Below, piece by piece: positions 11,306-25,400 of a DNA stretch of 64,000 nt. The notes beneath the pieces are model-generated. The model was not told the DNA's origin, did no database searches, and saw only the letters and a list, made by a program, of their open reading frames with translations. Location: positions 6,758,001 through 6,822,000 of the forward strand of contig JBHGNT010000001.1 of assembly GCA_043228905.1 (NCBI GenBank), written 5' to 3'. Position numbers and translations under genes: made by a program. The stretch is from Azolla caroliniana (taxonomy: Eukaryota; Polypodiophyta). How positions within the stretch are numbered: position 1 is the stretch's first letter; each line of letters starts with the position of its first letter.

Positions 11306-12057
11306 TGTTGTCCATAGGCCAGAAATGTAATTACAAAATATGTAAACTCGCCGGTAGGTAGAAAAGTAGGTGAGGAAATAGGTAGAACTAAAATAGTCGA
11401 GTTTTGAGCCCCTCACAATCAGCCGACGGCTCGACTCTGTGTAAAGAAGAAAACTATATAAGTTGAGACCTACATACCTCGACAGAGAGGGAGATATTCC
11501 TAGATTATTAGCAGGATTAGTATAGTAGCGCTTAGCTCTGCACAAGACTGTTTCCAGCTGAGAGCCATGTACTGTATTCATTGTGAGCTTTCTCATTTAA
11601 TATAAATCTTGCTCTTATTGTTCCTTCATCTATGTGTTCTCCCCGTACTCGTAATCCTAGCTACGTCTATGTCTACCGAGTTGTAGCCAGTGTACGCTCC
11701 CCGTTCCCCTAACGTCTTCTCGGTGTAGAAGAAGCCTTCACGTAACACGACCCCTTGATACCGATAGCCTGTGGGCACCAGATTATTATCAGGATTAGTA
11801 TAGTAGCGCTCAGCTCTACACCAGAATGTTTTCGGCCGAGAGCCATGTATTGTATTCATTGTGAGCTTTCTCATTTAATATAAATCTTGCTCTTATTGTT
11901 CCTTCATTTGTGTGTTCTCCCCGTACTCGTAAACCTAGCTACGTCTACGTCTACCGGGTTGTAGCCAGTGTACGCTCCCCGTTCCCCTAACGTCTTCTCG
12001 GTGTAGAAGAAGCCTTCACGTAACACGACCCCTTGATACTGATAGCCTGTGGGCTCA
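11306..12057 (+). mobile_element. LTR-like sequence with a duplicated 278-bp R-U5-PBS-like unit
   Basis: A TGTTGTCC start (11306) is followed by a TATA box (CTATATAAG, ~11453). A unit beginning AGATTATTA is present twice in tandem, at 11502 and 11780, with a 278-bp period and few differences. Each copy runs through TTTAATATAAATC and GTGTTCTCCCCGTACTCG to CACGTAACA, then CTTGATAC(C/T)GATAGCCTGTGGGC, which resembles the Met-tRNA primer-binding site (TTGGTATCAGAGCC) of Copia elements. I read it as U3 plus two R-U5-PBS units. No internal coding region follows, and the boundaries are approximate. Confidence 0.5.
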
Positions 12058-15000
12058 TCGAAGGTGTTTCCTCCAAAATGGTTAACAAGACCCACACACA
12101 TGAAGACTAGTCACATGGCCATATCTTAAAAAATTGACAACTACCCAAGGATGGCATGAGGGCAATATGAAAACTTGGCTTTGTAAGAACACACAAACCC
12201 AACTGAGGCAAAAAATTGTCAATCCTATCCCTCGGAGTGCCTACACACACATTGTGGCAAGTATCCAAAAATGTCACCGAATGTCAAGGATGGTTTGATA
12301 CCAAGTTTTGGCCCTCGACCTCATCACGAGCAACACTTTACACCAAGTAACTGATTATGGGCACCCAACCTTCATGAAACATTTATTAATGTTGAATCCA
12401 TTGTCCTACCACCCAACAACACCCTTGTTCTCTCACATGAACCAAATTGGTTGGTCATGCCCAAGGATTCCCTCGTCATATGTATATAGCATTTTCCTCC
12501 TTAGTACTAAGAACCATAGGCCACATTTGTAAATAACCCAAACAATAAGTAAAATAACCGATAGGCTATAAATAAAAATGAACTCTTCCCTTTTGCTTTC
12601 AATAAAGACACTCTAGTTTTTTGTAAAACATTATAAAAACAATTTTTCATAAAAAACCATCAAATAAAGAAAATGTGAACCCAATAAACCATCTCTAGAA
12701 GCACTTGAATATCTTCTAATGCATGATGGTATCACTCAACAAGAGACGAGTTCATATAAGATTATTTAGAGGAAGGAAAATTTCTACTAGCATTTATATT
12801 GAAAAAGAAGATGGGTTAGTTGTCACCCGAGAAAGAAAGCAACCATATGAGAATTTCACAAGTCCTGCTTGAGAAATAATTTTAAATGCATAAAATACTT
12901 TAGAATAGTGGAAGACTCTAGCTTCCCAAGTTTTCATTACTTCACTCAATGTCCTTCACTGACCTTGAAAGATATTGTTTTTCTCTCATGAATTGACCAC
13001 ATAACAAATACCATGTGGGAATTCAAAAAAGTTCAAGTTAGGGAAAACGTGTGAAATGCCTCTCGCTTATTTTCTTTATTTATGCAAATGCACTAATATG
13101 TCATTACTTGCCCAAATAGCATTGGTTCCTCGCCCCCCCTCCCCCCAAACAAGTAAAAGGTAGGGGGAAGTAACCTTTTTTGTTGTCAGATGGAAATCGA
13201 TATCGTAATGTACAAAGGAAATGAGAAATAAAATATCAAAAGACATGTGCTAGAATTCATTCATATGATTAGAAGAATTGAGCCCTAGAAATCACACAAC
13301 CTAGAAAACCACCAACCACCTATAGAAAACATAGAGAAACTTTTTAATAAAACTCAAATACCCTAGAACACATGTTCTATTCAATCGTAAGCCCTAGAAA
13401 ACCATATCATCTAGAAAAACAACCACCCTAAATAATGCATATGACGTTCAACCTAAGTACACATCAAACAATTCATAGAACTTAGAAAAACGCCCTATGT
13501 AATGTAGATTATATTCAAAACGTAGTATATATTAGAAAATACATGCATACATATATATACTCTGATGAGAACAAATATGCAAAATAGAATACTTATGTAT
13601 ATGCAAGTGCGTGTGTGTGTGTGCGCGATCCAAACAGTGTGGTGACCCAAAATGAGTGTGAAGAAGGATAGGACAAAAGATGTTGACTTAGAATAAATCC
13701 TGGATTTTGCAAGGTAGTTGTTAAGAGACAATAGTAGACAAATAATGATATAAAAAATACCCCTTTGTATCTTTAGACTCCAAGGGTAATATAAAAATTT
13801 TCCCCTAGTAATCAATTTTCAAATCATCAAATTTCTAGCACTCGTAGAAAAGCTCCACAACCTAGGGTTAGGAGGACTCACTTCTCTATCCACCCCCTAG
13901 ACTTTGGGAATATAGGTTTTGTGTTCAATCATCTATGATATTTAGGCCCTCCTTTTCATCGTCCCAATTCATCATAGATAAAAGTGATTCTATTACCATT
14001 AATGTATTGAAGCATCCTTCTTTTTCAAATACAACTACACTTCTTCCAAATACTTTCAATCTTCTATGTGCGCCAAGTTCCACTTATAAGAGTCCTTTGC
14101 CTCTAAAGTACCCCTAAGGTTCCATTTTTTAGACTTTCTAAAGGAGTGGTTACTAGGTTGTTTGAAGGGGATTACGAAAAGAAGTGAGAGACAAACTTTC
14201 TAAGGGAGTGATATCTCAACTATCAATTTTCTACAATATAGTCAAGCAATACTTATTGTTAAGTTTTGTGCTCCTCTAATTAGTTCTCCATTAATCTCTA
14301 TTTCGCTAATCACTCCATCCATGCTCTACAATCTACCCCCCTCCCCCTCCCAAGTTCAAAACCCTAGTGGCTCTACTTTGGCATGCACGTATCCACACTA
14401 TTTATGTGACAATAGGAGAAGCTAGGTAGATGACACGTGGAGCCGAGAGGAACGCTATCAATTATTAGAGGAAGATTAGATTTTTTAACCATCCATGAGG
14501 GAGGCCAAATTTAGCCCATGAGACCAAATCCACATATCACTTTGTATGTGAGTTCTTCCTAAGAAAAGGGATTACTACTTTGCAATAAAAACTTCGGAGT
14601 CAAACAAAATCCCTTGTTTTTTAATTGCAACATTAATGTGGTGTGTTACCTATCATGTTTACACTAACAATTAAGTTCTTTGCATGTTCGAGTATCATTC
14701 TAAGAATACATGTTAGATCATTATGTTGAGGCCACCATAGTCATGACGTGATGACATGTATGGTTAGGAAAAGGAAGTGGATATTGCCAACTTTCAAGTG
14801 AAACTAGAAAAGAAATAAGGATATTCTAGAAGTAAATAAAAGTATCAAGATTCAACACCAACAGAAAGATAAAAGTAAACGAAATGTACAAAAGGGAAAT
14901 CTAAGCATAGAAGAAAAATTAGATAATGGTATACAACGTACATCACTGTAGGTTTATTTGTGTGAGTTACAAGAAAAAGGTAATGATAGAATAATAATAA

Positions 15001-16008
15001 TGGAACGAAAGGGTAAGGATAGAAGCATAATTAGAGAACGGTATGCATCACTGCATAGTTGCTTTGTGCATGTTATCGAGTAAAGAAACAACGAGAATAA
15101 AAGTGTATTTTGAGAATGTAGCATCTCTAGGCTCATTTATGCAAGTTGTCCGAGGAATGAAAGATAAATTGTGTCACTGTGGAAAGAAACATCAAAATGA
15201 AAAGGATAAGCAAGGATTTATTGTTAAGAGAAAGGCATAATTTGAGAACATTTAGCATCACTCGGGATCATTTACCCAAGTTGTCGAGAATTGCAGGATT
15301 AAAGCAAGGCACCTTGGTTTGCATATGTTCTGCCCTTGAAACATGGAAGTGAAACTTACAAACGTTTTGTCTTTGAAATCCATACGGATGATCCACAAAT
15401 GCCACTAAAACTATTGTGAAAATTGTGCATCACTTCCATAATGGTCTCTAGATTAATTAACGAGCATTTACCTAACATAAGAAAGAACATAGATGTTATG
15501 AGACATTACCAAGTGTTCAAAATATCCAACCATACCCTTTTTTTTGTTTTCAAACTAAAGAACTATTTGTCTTCAGACTTCAACCAAAAAAGAAAAGAGT
15601 ACCATATAAATTTCACAAGGGTTTCAAAAGACAAAACCATATTTTACATTCAATCATATCTCCCTCTCTGAATAATATACATTCATCCTAGACTTCCTCC
15701 ATTGGATGCTGCCTTCTTGTAATCAATCCAATAATATACTCCCTGCTCATTTGATCGATGTTACTCGAAACATAGGACAAATTAAGACAACCTGATCTAA
15801 CTCAAACCTAGACAAGATTGGGTTTCAAACAAAGTGATAGAACAAACATAGGAAGAATTGAGACACTGTGATCTAACTAAAACCTAAGATGGATGGGGAA
15901 CCACAATTTGACCACATAACAAGATGTAGGTAGGACGGTCTAAAAATGCAGCATTCAGTCACACAACAACCATATTTGTGCAAAGTGACAAAATTGCGCG
16001 GGCCGGTT
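12058..16008. other. Intergenic, no convincing gene
   Basis: This is AT-rich DNA with only short frames that lack recognisable domains. A C/G-rich patch lies at 13132-13146 and a (GT)n run at 13613-13622. The minus strand near 12290-12310 reads TTGGTATCAAACC, a weak Met-tRNA primer-site look-alike, so part may be LTR-element debris. Confidence 0.4.
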
Positions 16009-17211
16009 TCACACATGCATGGTACATGATGCTTGGATGATGCCGCTGAAGCCAAGAAGCTTTCGCCAGGAGCCGGAGGCCGGGACAAACAGCCAGACGG
16101 AAGCTCTGCGGTCGGCCGAGTGGCTCAACCCTGACACAAGGATGTCCCCGGATTTCCGGAGCACGGTGGCGCACCTCGCTTCCTTGAGCTCCCTAGGAAG
16201 CTCGGTAATCTCGAACCAACGACCTTGCTCCTCCTCCTCCTCCTCCAACTTCCAAAGCTTCCCGTCCACCACGGCATACAAGATCTCCTTGACCGACACC
16301 ACCGCGCTAGGGGCTCGCCCCGGCATCCAAAAGTTGTCCATGGCCTCCCATCTCCCCGTGGCCGGGTCCCACGTCTCCGCGCTTGTGGCGAACTGGCCCT
16401 GTAATTCGGTCGAGTACCCGCTTATCACGACCACCTTGCCTCCGGGGACAGTGACTGCCTTGCACTCGTCCCGCGCCTCCTTCATGTCCGGCAAAGGGTG
16501 CCAGCAATCGGCGGCCACGTCGTAGATGTCCGCGCTCCGGAGGGCGTTCTTGTCCGAGTCGTGCCCGCCCGCCACCACTATGTTCCCGGACGAAGAAGCG
16601 GCACAGCCGAAGAAGGAGCGGGGGCTGGGCATATCGGAGCCCCGCCTCCACGTCCGGGAGGAGAGGTCGTATATGTAGACGGTCCGTAGGACCGCCCAAG
16701 TCTCGGGGTCCAATCCGCCCATCACTACCATCTTGCCCCCGGCGCTCGTGCACTGGGAGAAGAGCGGGATCCCTTTCTGCTTCAAATCGGATGGTAGCTC
16801 ATGTGGGAGTTGGCTCCACGAAGATCCATCATAGACGCTAATTCCGTAGGTAGGCTTTTTCTCCAATTTTGGTGGCGGCACACATTGGCTCGCCTCCTCT
16901 ACAGTTGGAGATTGTGATGGTGATGGTGATGGTGATGGTGATGGTGATGGTGATGGAGATGGAGATGGAGATGGAGATGGATCAAGATCCTCGACTGGTG
17001 GCACCGCTGCCTGCACAAAGCACGCATAGTCATCCGCGTACCCTAATTTGACCCTCGATTCACCGAAGGAGTCGCTCTCCACCACAGCTTTCCATGAGGT
17101 GCATACTCGGCGGAGATCTGAGTGAGAACCGGCAGGCACACGGTAGAGACAGTCGAGCGCCACATCATCAGGCAATGGCGGAATCATGGGTTGGGAATAG
17201 ACCAGAGACAT
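16009..17211 (-). CDS. F-box/kelch-repeat protein (KISS-ME-DEADLY / KFB type)
   Basis: This intronless gene encodes 400 residues from the first ATG at 17211; the frame is open further upstream but has no earlier ATG. A compact F-box (residues ~9-50, MIPPLPDDVALDCLYRV ... RRVCTSWKAVV) is followed by a (Ser-Pro)n linker at ~78-102 encoded by a GATGGT/GATGGA microsatellite. Three to four kelch blades follow, with MVVMGGLDPETW, IVVAGGHDSDKNALRSADIYD and the ARDECKAV block diagnostic of the KMD/KFB-PAL clade. In that clade the F-box docks on SKP1 in an SCF ubiquitin ligase and the kelch propeller binds type-B response regulators or phenylalanine ammonia-lyase for degradation. Which substrate applies here cannot be told. 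The nearest relative in the window is the gene at 58383. The sequence is more GC-rich than its surroundings. Confidence 0.9.
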   Translation of the reverse strand: MSLVYSQPMIPPLPDDVALDCLYRVPAGSHSDLRRVCTSWKAVVESDSFGESRVKLGYADDYACFVQAAVPPVEDLDPSPSPSPSPSPSPSPSPSPSPSQSPTVEEASQCVPPPKLEKKPTYGISVYDGSSWSQLPHELPSDLKQKGIPLFSQCTSAGGKMVVMGGLDPETWAVLRTVYIYDLSSRTWRRGSDMPSPRSFFGCAASSSGNIVVAGGHDSDKNALRSADIYDVAADCWHPLPDMKEARDECKAVTVPGGKVVVISGYSTELQGQFATSAETWDPATGRWEAMDNFWMPGRAPSAVVSVKEILYAVVDGKLWKLEEEEEEQGRWFEITELPRELKEARCATVLRKSGDILVSGLSHSADRRASVWLFVPASGSWRKLLGFSGIIQASCTMHV

Positions 17212-17262
17212 CGGGTGGGGAGGGGCCGCAGACCGAATGGGGCTCTCAAACGCAAATAATTC

Positions 17263-17473
17263 AGTAACTATGGTTTGAAACAGGAATTTTGATCGGGAAG
17301 ATTCCGTTTTCCTACTTACAATCAAGATCAAGTTCAGTTATTGTTTGAAACATGAATTGATCGGGAAGATTTCGTTTTCCTTCTTCACGATCAAGATCAA
17401 AGTAAAGTTATTGTTTGAATCAGGAATTGATCGGGAAGATTTCGGTTTCCTTTCTTACAATCAAGATCGATAA
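17263..17473 (-). repeat. Triplicated ~70-bp leader of the F-box/kelch gene
   Basis: Three tandem copies (17263-17336, 17337-17406, 17407-17473) share GTTATTGTTTGAA, GGAATTGATCGGGAAGATT and ACAATCAAGATC. They lie 50-260 bp upstream of the ATG, probably in the 5' untranslated region or core promoter. Small differences among the copies show the duplications are not brand new. Confidence 0.75.
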
Positions 17474-20400
17474 CAATGGTGGGGGAGGAATGGTTTTAGG
17501 ATTATGAGAGGATTATGAGAGGAATGGTTTTAGGATTAAGATAAAAAAGAAGAAGAAGAAGGAATAATCAGTAGGAGGAACTTTTGGCTATGGCGGATAA
17601 ATTAGATTAGATGGAAATAAGATACAACCAGAAAAACAAGAACAGAATTCAAGAAGAACAACAAACAAAGAAAAAAATAAAACCACGAAAGAGATGAGAG
17701 AAGGGGGTAGCTAAAAATAGAAAAGGTTTCCAATCTTCTTCTGCTTCTTCTTCTTATTCTTCTTCTTCAGAAAGATTGAAATATTTTAATTTGTTCATAG
17801 ACTAGTTGTTATGTATTGGTTTTCTTTTTGTTGTTTTCAAAAATATAAAAATGTATTGGTGTTTATCCAATTGGAATTTAATCTAGGCCAAAAGGAACAA
17901 GTAATAGACTAGGATGGGGGGCGGGACCCATCAAGTTGGGCGGGCAGGCCATTTGAGCCACTCATAACCCCACGTGTTCCCGAACTCGACATCTTATTTC
18001 ATGTCATCCCAGCCCCACCACGTTCACATCCGTATTATCCATGCGCCCCGGTCCCCATCCCCAACTTCCTACAACTCTAACCTAACCCATCTCTTTGGTC
18101 TCACCCCAGATCTTCCTTTTCCGCCCATAGTAAGCTTTTCTTTTTAGTCACTGTCACTCAGAGAAAAGAAAAGTCATTTCTCACATGCATGATTTTGTTT
18201 GGATGTCGGCCTTCAACACACCTGGCTTGCAGAATGAGACAAGTCGATTACTTGATGAAGCGCCCAACCTTTTCTTTTTTTTGTTTTAAAAAACTAACAT
18301 TTAGATAGGTTAGGTGTGTTCCAACTAGAAATTAGATATAAGCCGTATTGCTTGACATTAAGTCCAATTAAATTGCGGGATGGGTTCAGAATTTATTGAT
18401 TCAATATATAATTCAACTAATGTGTGTAAGCACCCTATATATTTTCTTGATCAAGTTTCCGATTAACTCCATCGTATAAATGGTTTAAAAAATATCTCGA
18501 TTGAATTTGTATTTCAACTAAATTGTCACATCTTCTATCAAGGAAAAGACCAACATGTTCATTTGCATATGTGCATATTTAGAACCTATTAAGAAAGCAA
18601 CTTGCATAATCTTTGGAATTGCTTCACACTGAAGACCAATCCATATAAAGACTGGCATGATCATACTTATGATCAATCACGAAGATTGTCTAGGTAGTAC
18701 TATATTTTGGATTATAGTAACCAGACATGTTCATTCTATCATATTGAGTATGAAAGAGTTTATTAAAGAAGTCTAGGTATATTTACATAATTGCATTGTA
18801 TGCTCCTCTATTATTTTATCGAGCATTATGAAATTTGGATTATATCAATCATACACAGTCATTGGATATTTGTTGGATCATGTTGAGTGTGGCTTTATGT
18901 GTCTTGTGCCCGACATTGAAAAGCAGGCAATTTCCAAGGTAATATTTTCAATGCTTGTCACACATGTGCATGATTGCAAGCCTTATATATACATATTACG
19001 TGGTTTGTACGTAGTTTCCTATATGTTTCCATGAGGTTAAACAACAAAATAGAAAGTAGTTTGTGAAGGGTTATTTACATGAGAGTTGGCCGTGCTATAT
19101 TTAAATAACATATCACAATTATGAATATGAGTGGGTCAACAAATAAAGTTATTAAAAGGGTGTAAAGCTTATTATGTTATAATTTTCAATGTTGCCTTTC
19201 TCATAGAAGAAACCCATCCAATAAGCAAGGAGCAATTGGCATTCAATCTTGAATCTCCGAGCTTTACGGGTATTCTCTCATTTAAGAATAATTTCAGACC
19301 ATGAAGAACAACGCTACTTTCTTTCTTTTCTTGTTTCGAGTTTTACAAATGAGCTTATGATTCAAACTTCTACATGAAATATTGGATTTACAATTGCAAG
19401 TTTAGGTTGTTAAGGTGACATGTCACGCATGATCCATGGTGGCTTTTCTCTCTACACAATGTCAAACCTAATAATTAATTACAAAATCGTGTTTAGACTT
19501 TCCCCTTGCCCTCCCTCATTCATGCAATTATTTTAATATCATTCACCTGAGGACTAGCAATTTTATGGCCAAAACTATCACGATGAGTGTTGCAAGAGAG
19601 AATGTGAAGAGTGATCTATTGTTGAAAGAACAAACATAAAAAAAACTCGATTCCACATTTTGTTGAAATTACTTATGGGGGTTTAACTTGGAAATCTCAA
19701 AACTTTAGAGTTACTGTATACATCTCATTTCAAACTTCAAAAAGGTGATATTGTGGCTAAGAATTACAATCAAATTGGGATTTTTTGAGCAATTTCTTGA
19801 CAATTGGGAATGAGTTACAATCACAAACTTACAACAGTCTACTAAGAAATTTAGAAGGAGGCCGTTCGAACGACGAAACGAACAAGGCGTGCGTCGTCCA
19901 CAGTGGCCCTCCACCAACGACCAAAGTTCCTTGCTAAGAATAAGGACAAATTATCACCTTCTTATCTACTAACTACTTAACTTACGCGACGAATAAAGTT
20001 GTGATATATGTATGATGTAAATATAGATAAACATAAGTTTTTTTTCTTTTTTTGTTGGGGGGCGGCGAGCCATTTGTATTAAAATATGCAAATTATATTA
20101 ACATTTTATTATCAACAAAGTTGACTTTACTTTTTAAGCTTTGTTTTTTTAAATAAAATGATTAATATACATATTAGATAGGTCCAATAGGTAGCCAAGT
20201 CTTCAACGAAAACATATATATACATTATCTTTGACAAATTGATTATGATCATTTGTTCATGAGAGAAATTTCTAAATTGCAATGTTAACACTAGAATTTG
20301 TTTTCACATTAGATACATAGTCGAGGTTCTAGGTTGTGTGATTCTATTAATGATTCAATATTGATGTTTGGTTATGACTCAAACATCTCACACAATTTGT

Positions 20401-22430
20401 TTTGATATGTATATGTTATGTCATAAACATGACAAACATGAATCATGTTCATTTACTAAATGACACATATTTCTCTTTGGCCCACAATTTGCATAAAATT
20501 TTAAATATTCTTAGCTTCATCTTCGAAGCAAAACATCTTTTTATTAGGATTAAGAAAAAGTAATGTATGTGAATGAATTGAAATAAAAAAGAACTTAAGT
20601 CATGGTATCTTTCTAGCTTTACAACTAATTAGAGCGTCTTCGGTGATCGAGCTCCATAATGGCTATAAACATTTGTGCAAATTATCAATGTTATGATTCC
20701 TTTTTAATATTAGTATTGCGTAAGGGAAGCTATTGTTTTCAATCATTGGATTGTGAAAAAGTTGTTAAACTGAATTTGTAAAGCCATTCCTATTCTTTTA
20801 GTAGAAACTATAATTTTAAAAGCTTGCATACTATGTATGTGGAAAATACATTTCATACATGCCTATAAGGCATTACATGCTCTTACATGATGTGACGGTT
20901 TTGTTCATCATCCTTCAATGCCCTTGTTTACAAATGTGAAATTGATGCTATTAAAAAACATAAATCCATAAGGTTTTGAATAAGATAAAACAATTACGGA
21001 CTCATGCAAACATATGAAATATACAACAACCATTAGAAAACCACGACGACTAAAAACACTAGTGGATAACCTATACAAAAACAAATTTTAGAGTGTTTTT
21101 GCATAAAAGAAAAGCAACTCAAAGAGGAGATATAGGGTTATAGAACCAAATTCTTTATAGAGGTATCTCCCTCCAATCCTTATATCTCGTGAAGAGATGC
21201 CATCACTAATTCATTACATCTAACCTAACACTAGAGTTTGTTACAAATTAGTAAAAGAGCTAAGATTTGTCAACATAAGTAAGAACGTTAGTTATCATTT
21301 AGATTGAAATAATTGTTGAGGATCCAATGCTAGGACAACTTAATATTTCTCCATCAATAGGGCTCTTAAATGTATGAGTATTTTTCTAGCTCAAAATAAT
21401 CATAAAAATCTCAAAACTACTTCTCAATGTCCAATGTCTCATTGCTCAACTATCACATACCTCATAACATCACCTAACAGCTCTGATAGATGTTTTGCTC
21501 CTAATTTCTTAAACCATTTCATAATGTCAAGCATCCAACCACCTCAAAGCTTTTTTTGTACCTTGCATCCTATGTTCCAAGCTTGTTTAGGAAATCTATG
21601 GTTAGGCATATTCTTGACTTTCGCGTATTCTTTGCATGGGTAGTACCTATGTCGATTGGGCACCAATTTCTAGTAGCAAGATAAGATAGGATATTGTGGA
21701 GATGGGTGTAAGGAGTTTACAAGAGTTTTAGCAAAACAATGGATTTTTCTTGTTGGACAGAGAGAGAGAGAGAGAGAGAGAAAGAATACTACCATTTCAC
21801 CAAAAAAGAGAGAGTACAGCTTTAGTCCAAAAGTTTGTTGTTGGGGATAAACTTCACAAGGTGGTCCATCCCAATAGTCAATAGACAAGCGCATAACAAA
21901 ATGGTTTCCACATTTGTTCTAGTCATCTTGAGAACCTAAGTTGTTTGGACAAGGATCTAGCCAATTTTAACCAACCTCAATGCAGCACAATCTTACTAGA
22001 CTTCCAACCATTTTACAAAACCAGCCTAATCTCCATTCCTGTGTACAAAAGAATTGTTCCTTTGTACCAGCAAATAAAGACAACCCTAGCATGCAGATCT
22101 ATGTAAGTGGATTGGTCAGTTGTAAAACCTAATTTGTCTCAAATATGATTATACAATCAAAATAACAATGTCATTTTGAACTTAGAAGACTGCAAAGCAA
22201 CACCCGCTGAGTAAAGTCGTATTACCAAATATAGGGAATAAACGTTGACAGTTACACTGACACAGATCAACAATGCTCTTTAAGAAATCTTGCACAAGGG
22301 CCTAAAATTCTATGAAGAGTAATTTATACTCAAATCAAATGTATTTTCTTATATACTAGGAAGGAAAGCCGGGAGTAAAACTCCAATCATTTGCATCATC
22401 AGGATAAATTTTATACAAGAAAATGGCTCT
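17474..22430. other. Intergenic, no gene seen
   Basis: AT-rich sequence with a short CTT-rich tract at ~17735-17765 and a (GA)n run at ~21762-21782. No frame longer than 90 codons occurs and none shows a domain. The proximal few hundred bases probably contain the F-box/kelch promoter. Confidence 0.5.
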
Positions 22431-22438
22431 TCTTCATT

Positions 22439-25400
22439 TCATCCTTTCAATATTCTGGTTAATAGACTATCAACACTTGTAAATTTATTATTAGTTTTGA
22501 TCTCCTTAGGCTTCAGAAATTTGTCTAATAATAACGATGATGACATGGACACATCCAAAACAGATACCTTAGATCCTATACATTCTCTACTCTCTTCATT
22601 CTTCTTGTCTTCAGTTGATGAACCAAATTGAGAAATGGGAGAGGATTTCAATCCCAACAGCATCTCATTATTTCTCGATGTTGATTGTAATGTCTCCATA
22701 GTTCTCGCTTTAGGAGCTCTTAACAAGGGAATTCCAAATGAATCTTGTGTTGCTGGTGGGGCTTGGGATGAGGGATTATACATCATAGATTCCTCACCTA
22801 TAGTGGTAAACTTTCTCTTGGAAATGTGTTGATTCGCCTCTAATGATGCTTGCAATATCTCCATAGCTTTTTCTTTCCTATCATTGATCAGAGCCATTGC
22901 ACTAGAATCACTATCATTGTATCCAATACCTTTATCATCACCAACTGAATAATTGATTTCGGGGAAGTATCCATCATCCTTGGTAGCTTCAACATCATAG
23001 ATGTCAGCAAACCAGTCATTCTTCTCCTCCGGTATGTATTTTGATGGGAAATCAGGAGAAAAACTCAGTGTATCCATCCCTGAGTTGGCATCTATGGCAA
23101 CTTTACAATCACCGGCTGCTAATTTTTCATGGCGAAGTCGATCCTTCTCCAGGGTCTTGAGAAGTTCTTGTCTTTCATCTTCGGTTATTGGCTGCAAAAT
23201 AGATCATATAGGAAAAAATTAACTACAATTATATAAAGAATTTTTTTGAAAATAAACCAGAAGAATGAACTAGACAAAACATATAGGAAAAAAACTCCCT
23301 ACTACACCTAACATTTTCTTTACTAGCCAGACTGCCCTTAAATTTTCATTATTTGCCCAAATAGCCCTGCTAAGCCCCCCCAAAGGATTTACGGGGATAA
23401 ATTGAACATATAATTGCTAAAATAGTATATATGGGGATGAATTGATCATGTAGTTGCTCAAAATGTACATATATTACTGAAGACAGGCGAGAGAGGGCAT
23501 TTGGGGAAATAATGAGAAATCAGTAATGTTAGGAAAATAACGAAAGAATCCCACAACAACGAGCTTTCCAAAGCAATAACTTGAAATATCATAATTTTTT
23601 TTAATAGTTGTACCTCGTGAGAAAATCGGCATGATTCCATATCCAAACAGTGTCCTCGAGTATGAAAGAACTTGCAAGGAAAGGTTGATAATGCATGTGA
23701 AAATAGACAGTCCTCTCCTTTCAGACAGCAATTGTTTTTAAAGTACTTGCACATCTGACCATCCATGACTTAAATTAGCAATTTATGTCTAATCCATAAC
23801 ACTTCATTTGATAATGAAAATCATGCCTCACCTTAGATTTTGATTCAGGCACAACATTGTGTGAGAAAGAACAATCCACACCCTGTTGATAAACAATAAC
23901 ACATCAAACTACTTTAACTTCTTGTCCATATAAATCTATAAAATATACTGAAATTCAGGGGTACATAGGAGATATTTCACACACCTTGTTGCATTTTCCT
24001 TTTATATAAAACTGGCAGAACTTGATTTCTCTTTCCTTCTTAATGGCATGTAGGGGGTGAGGGGGAGGTTTAAAACTGACTTTCCGAATGCCTAGTGCCG
24101 CTTGTTTTTTTTCTTGTTTTTGTGCATTTCTTCTATGCTTTGCTCTCTGCATTAAAAAATGAAATTTAAACAAACATATTCTTTTTCAAATTTTTGTAGA
24201 AAAATGAACCATAAGTATTGATTGCTTACCTGTTTCTTTTGCCTCCTTTCAGCAGAGATTTTTTTTTTCGGCTTCTTTCTAACTTCCTCCTGTACAAATA
24301 TGACGAGGATTCATCTTAATATGACATCCAAATTAAGCTAGGGTTTCTTAACTATGTCTAATTAGGTTTCTCCTTCAACTTTCCCAAAATAAGTAGTCTT
24401 TAATTGTACCAAATTGGGAAAAACTTTAACATGTCAAACCTGACCTAAGATTTTAACTAGTGCAAAGTTAATTAAATAACTTTTTGTATTATGCTAGCAT
24501 CATTACATAAGTTTTAATTTGATCATGTTAAGAACAATGTAAGCTTTAACTATGCCAATATGTTTTTAAAAAAATCCACGACCAATATTACTAATGGAAT
24601 ACATGTAATCATTCTTTTTGTTATGAAAATCGATACATGCATGACCTATAAAACATAGAGCTCACTGATCTGATAAACCTGTGTTTGACAACCATATAAA
24701 TGCACATACAGGAGGGAAAGATCATTGGAATCAGAAGTATATGTTCATAAAATGAATTGCAACATTTATATCAAGGAAGGGGTATAAAATCATATTGATA
24801 TGATGATGATGGTCTCATCAGAACAATCTCGAATTTCATGTTTCATGGGCTCAATATGTAGGCATAATGGACCCATGGAGAATTGTATTAAAAGCACATC
24901 AAAGATAAAGCATGATGTCCAAAGACATGCTCCATGTAGAGCAGTCCATGGTGAAAGCATGGAACCGTGTTAACCCATCACCATGATCCATGACATTACA
25001 TACAAGGCATATGAAAGCATGAAATAATGCGATAGATTTCATTTTTTTTCCAAATGCCAATAAAATTAAATTAGAACAACAAAGAATAGTAGCCAACATT
25101 AGAAAATTTCTCAACGTTAAAAAAGTAAACTATGTCATGCACAAGTATAAGTTTGAAACCGTCAATACAAATAACACTAAAATAGTCGGACCATAATAAT
25201 CTTTTATTTAGTAACCTCGATAGAAAAAATTTGATCATCTCCAGCATCAGTGGTCCAGAGACCAACTTCTTCTTCAATCGCCTTTGATAAAAGGCCCTTC
25301 ACGCTCTGTTCAACACAAAATAAAGAAAAATATTACCACCATGATGTGTCTCAATCACGAAGTTTCTCCATTATGGGATGGCATTTTTTTCTAGTCTTTA

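Noticed and set aside
17212-17331. N-terminal extension of the F-box/kelch protein
   Set aside because: The frame is open but its first codon is TTG and there is no ATG before 17211. The stretch lies in the triplicated leader.
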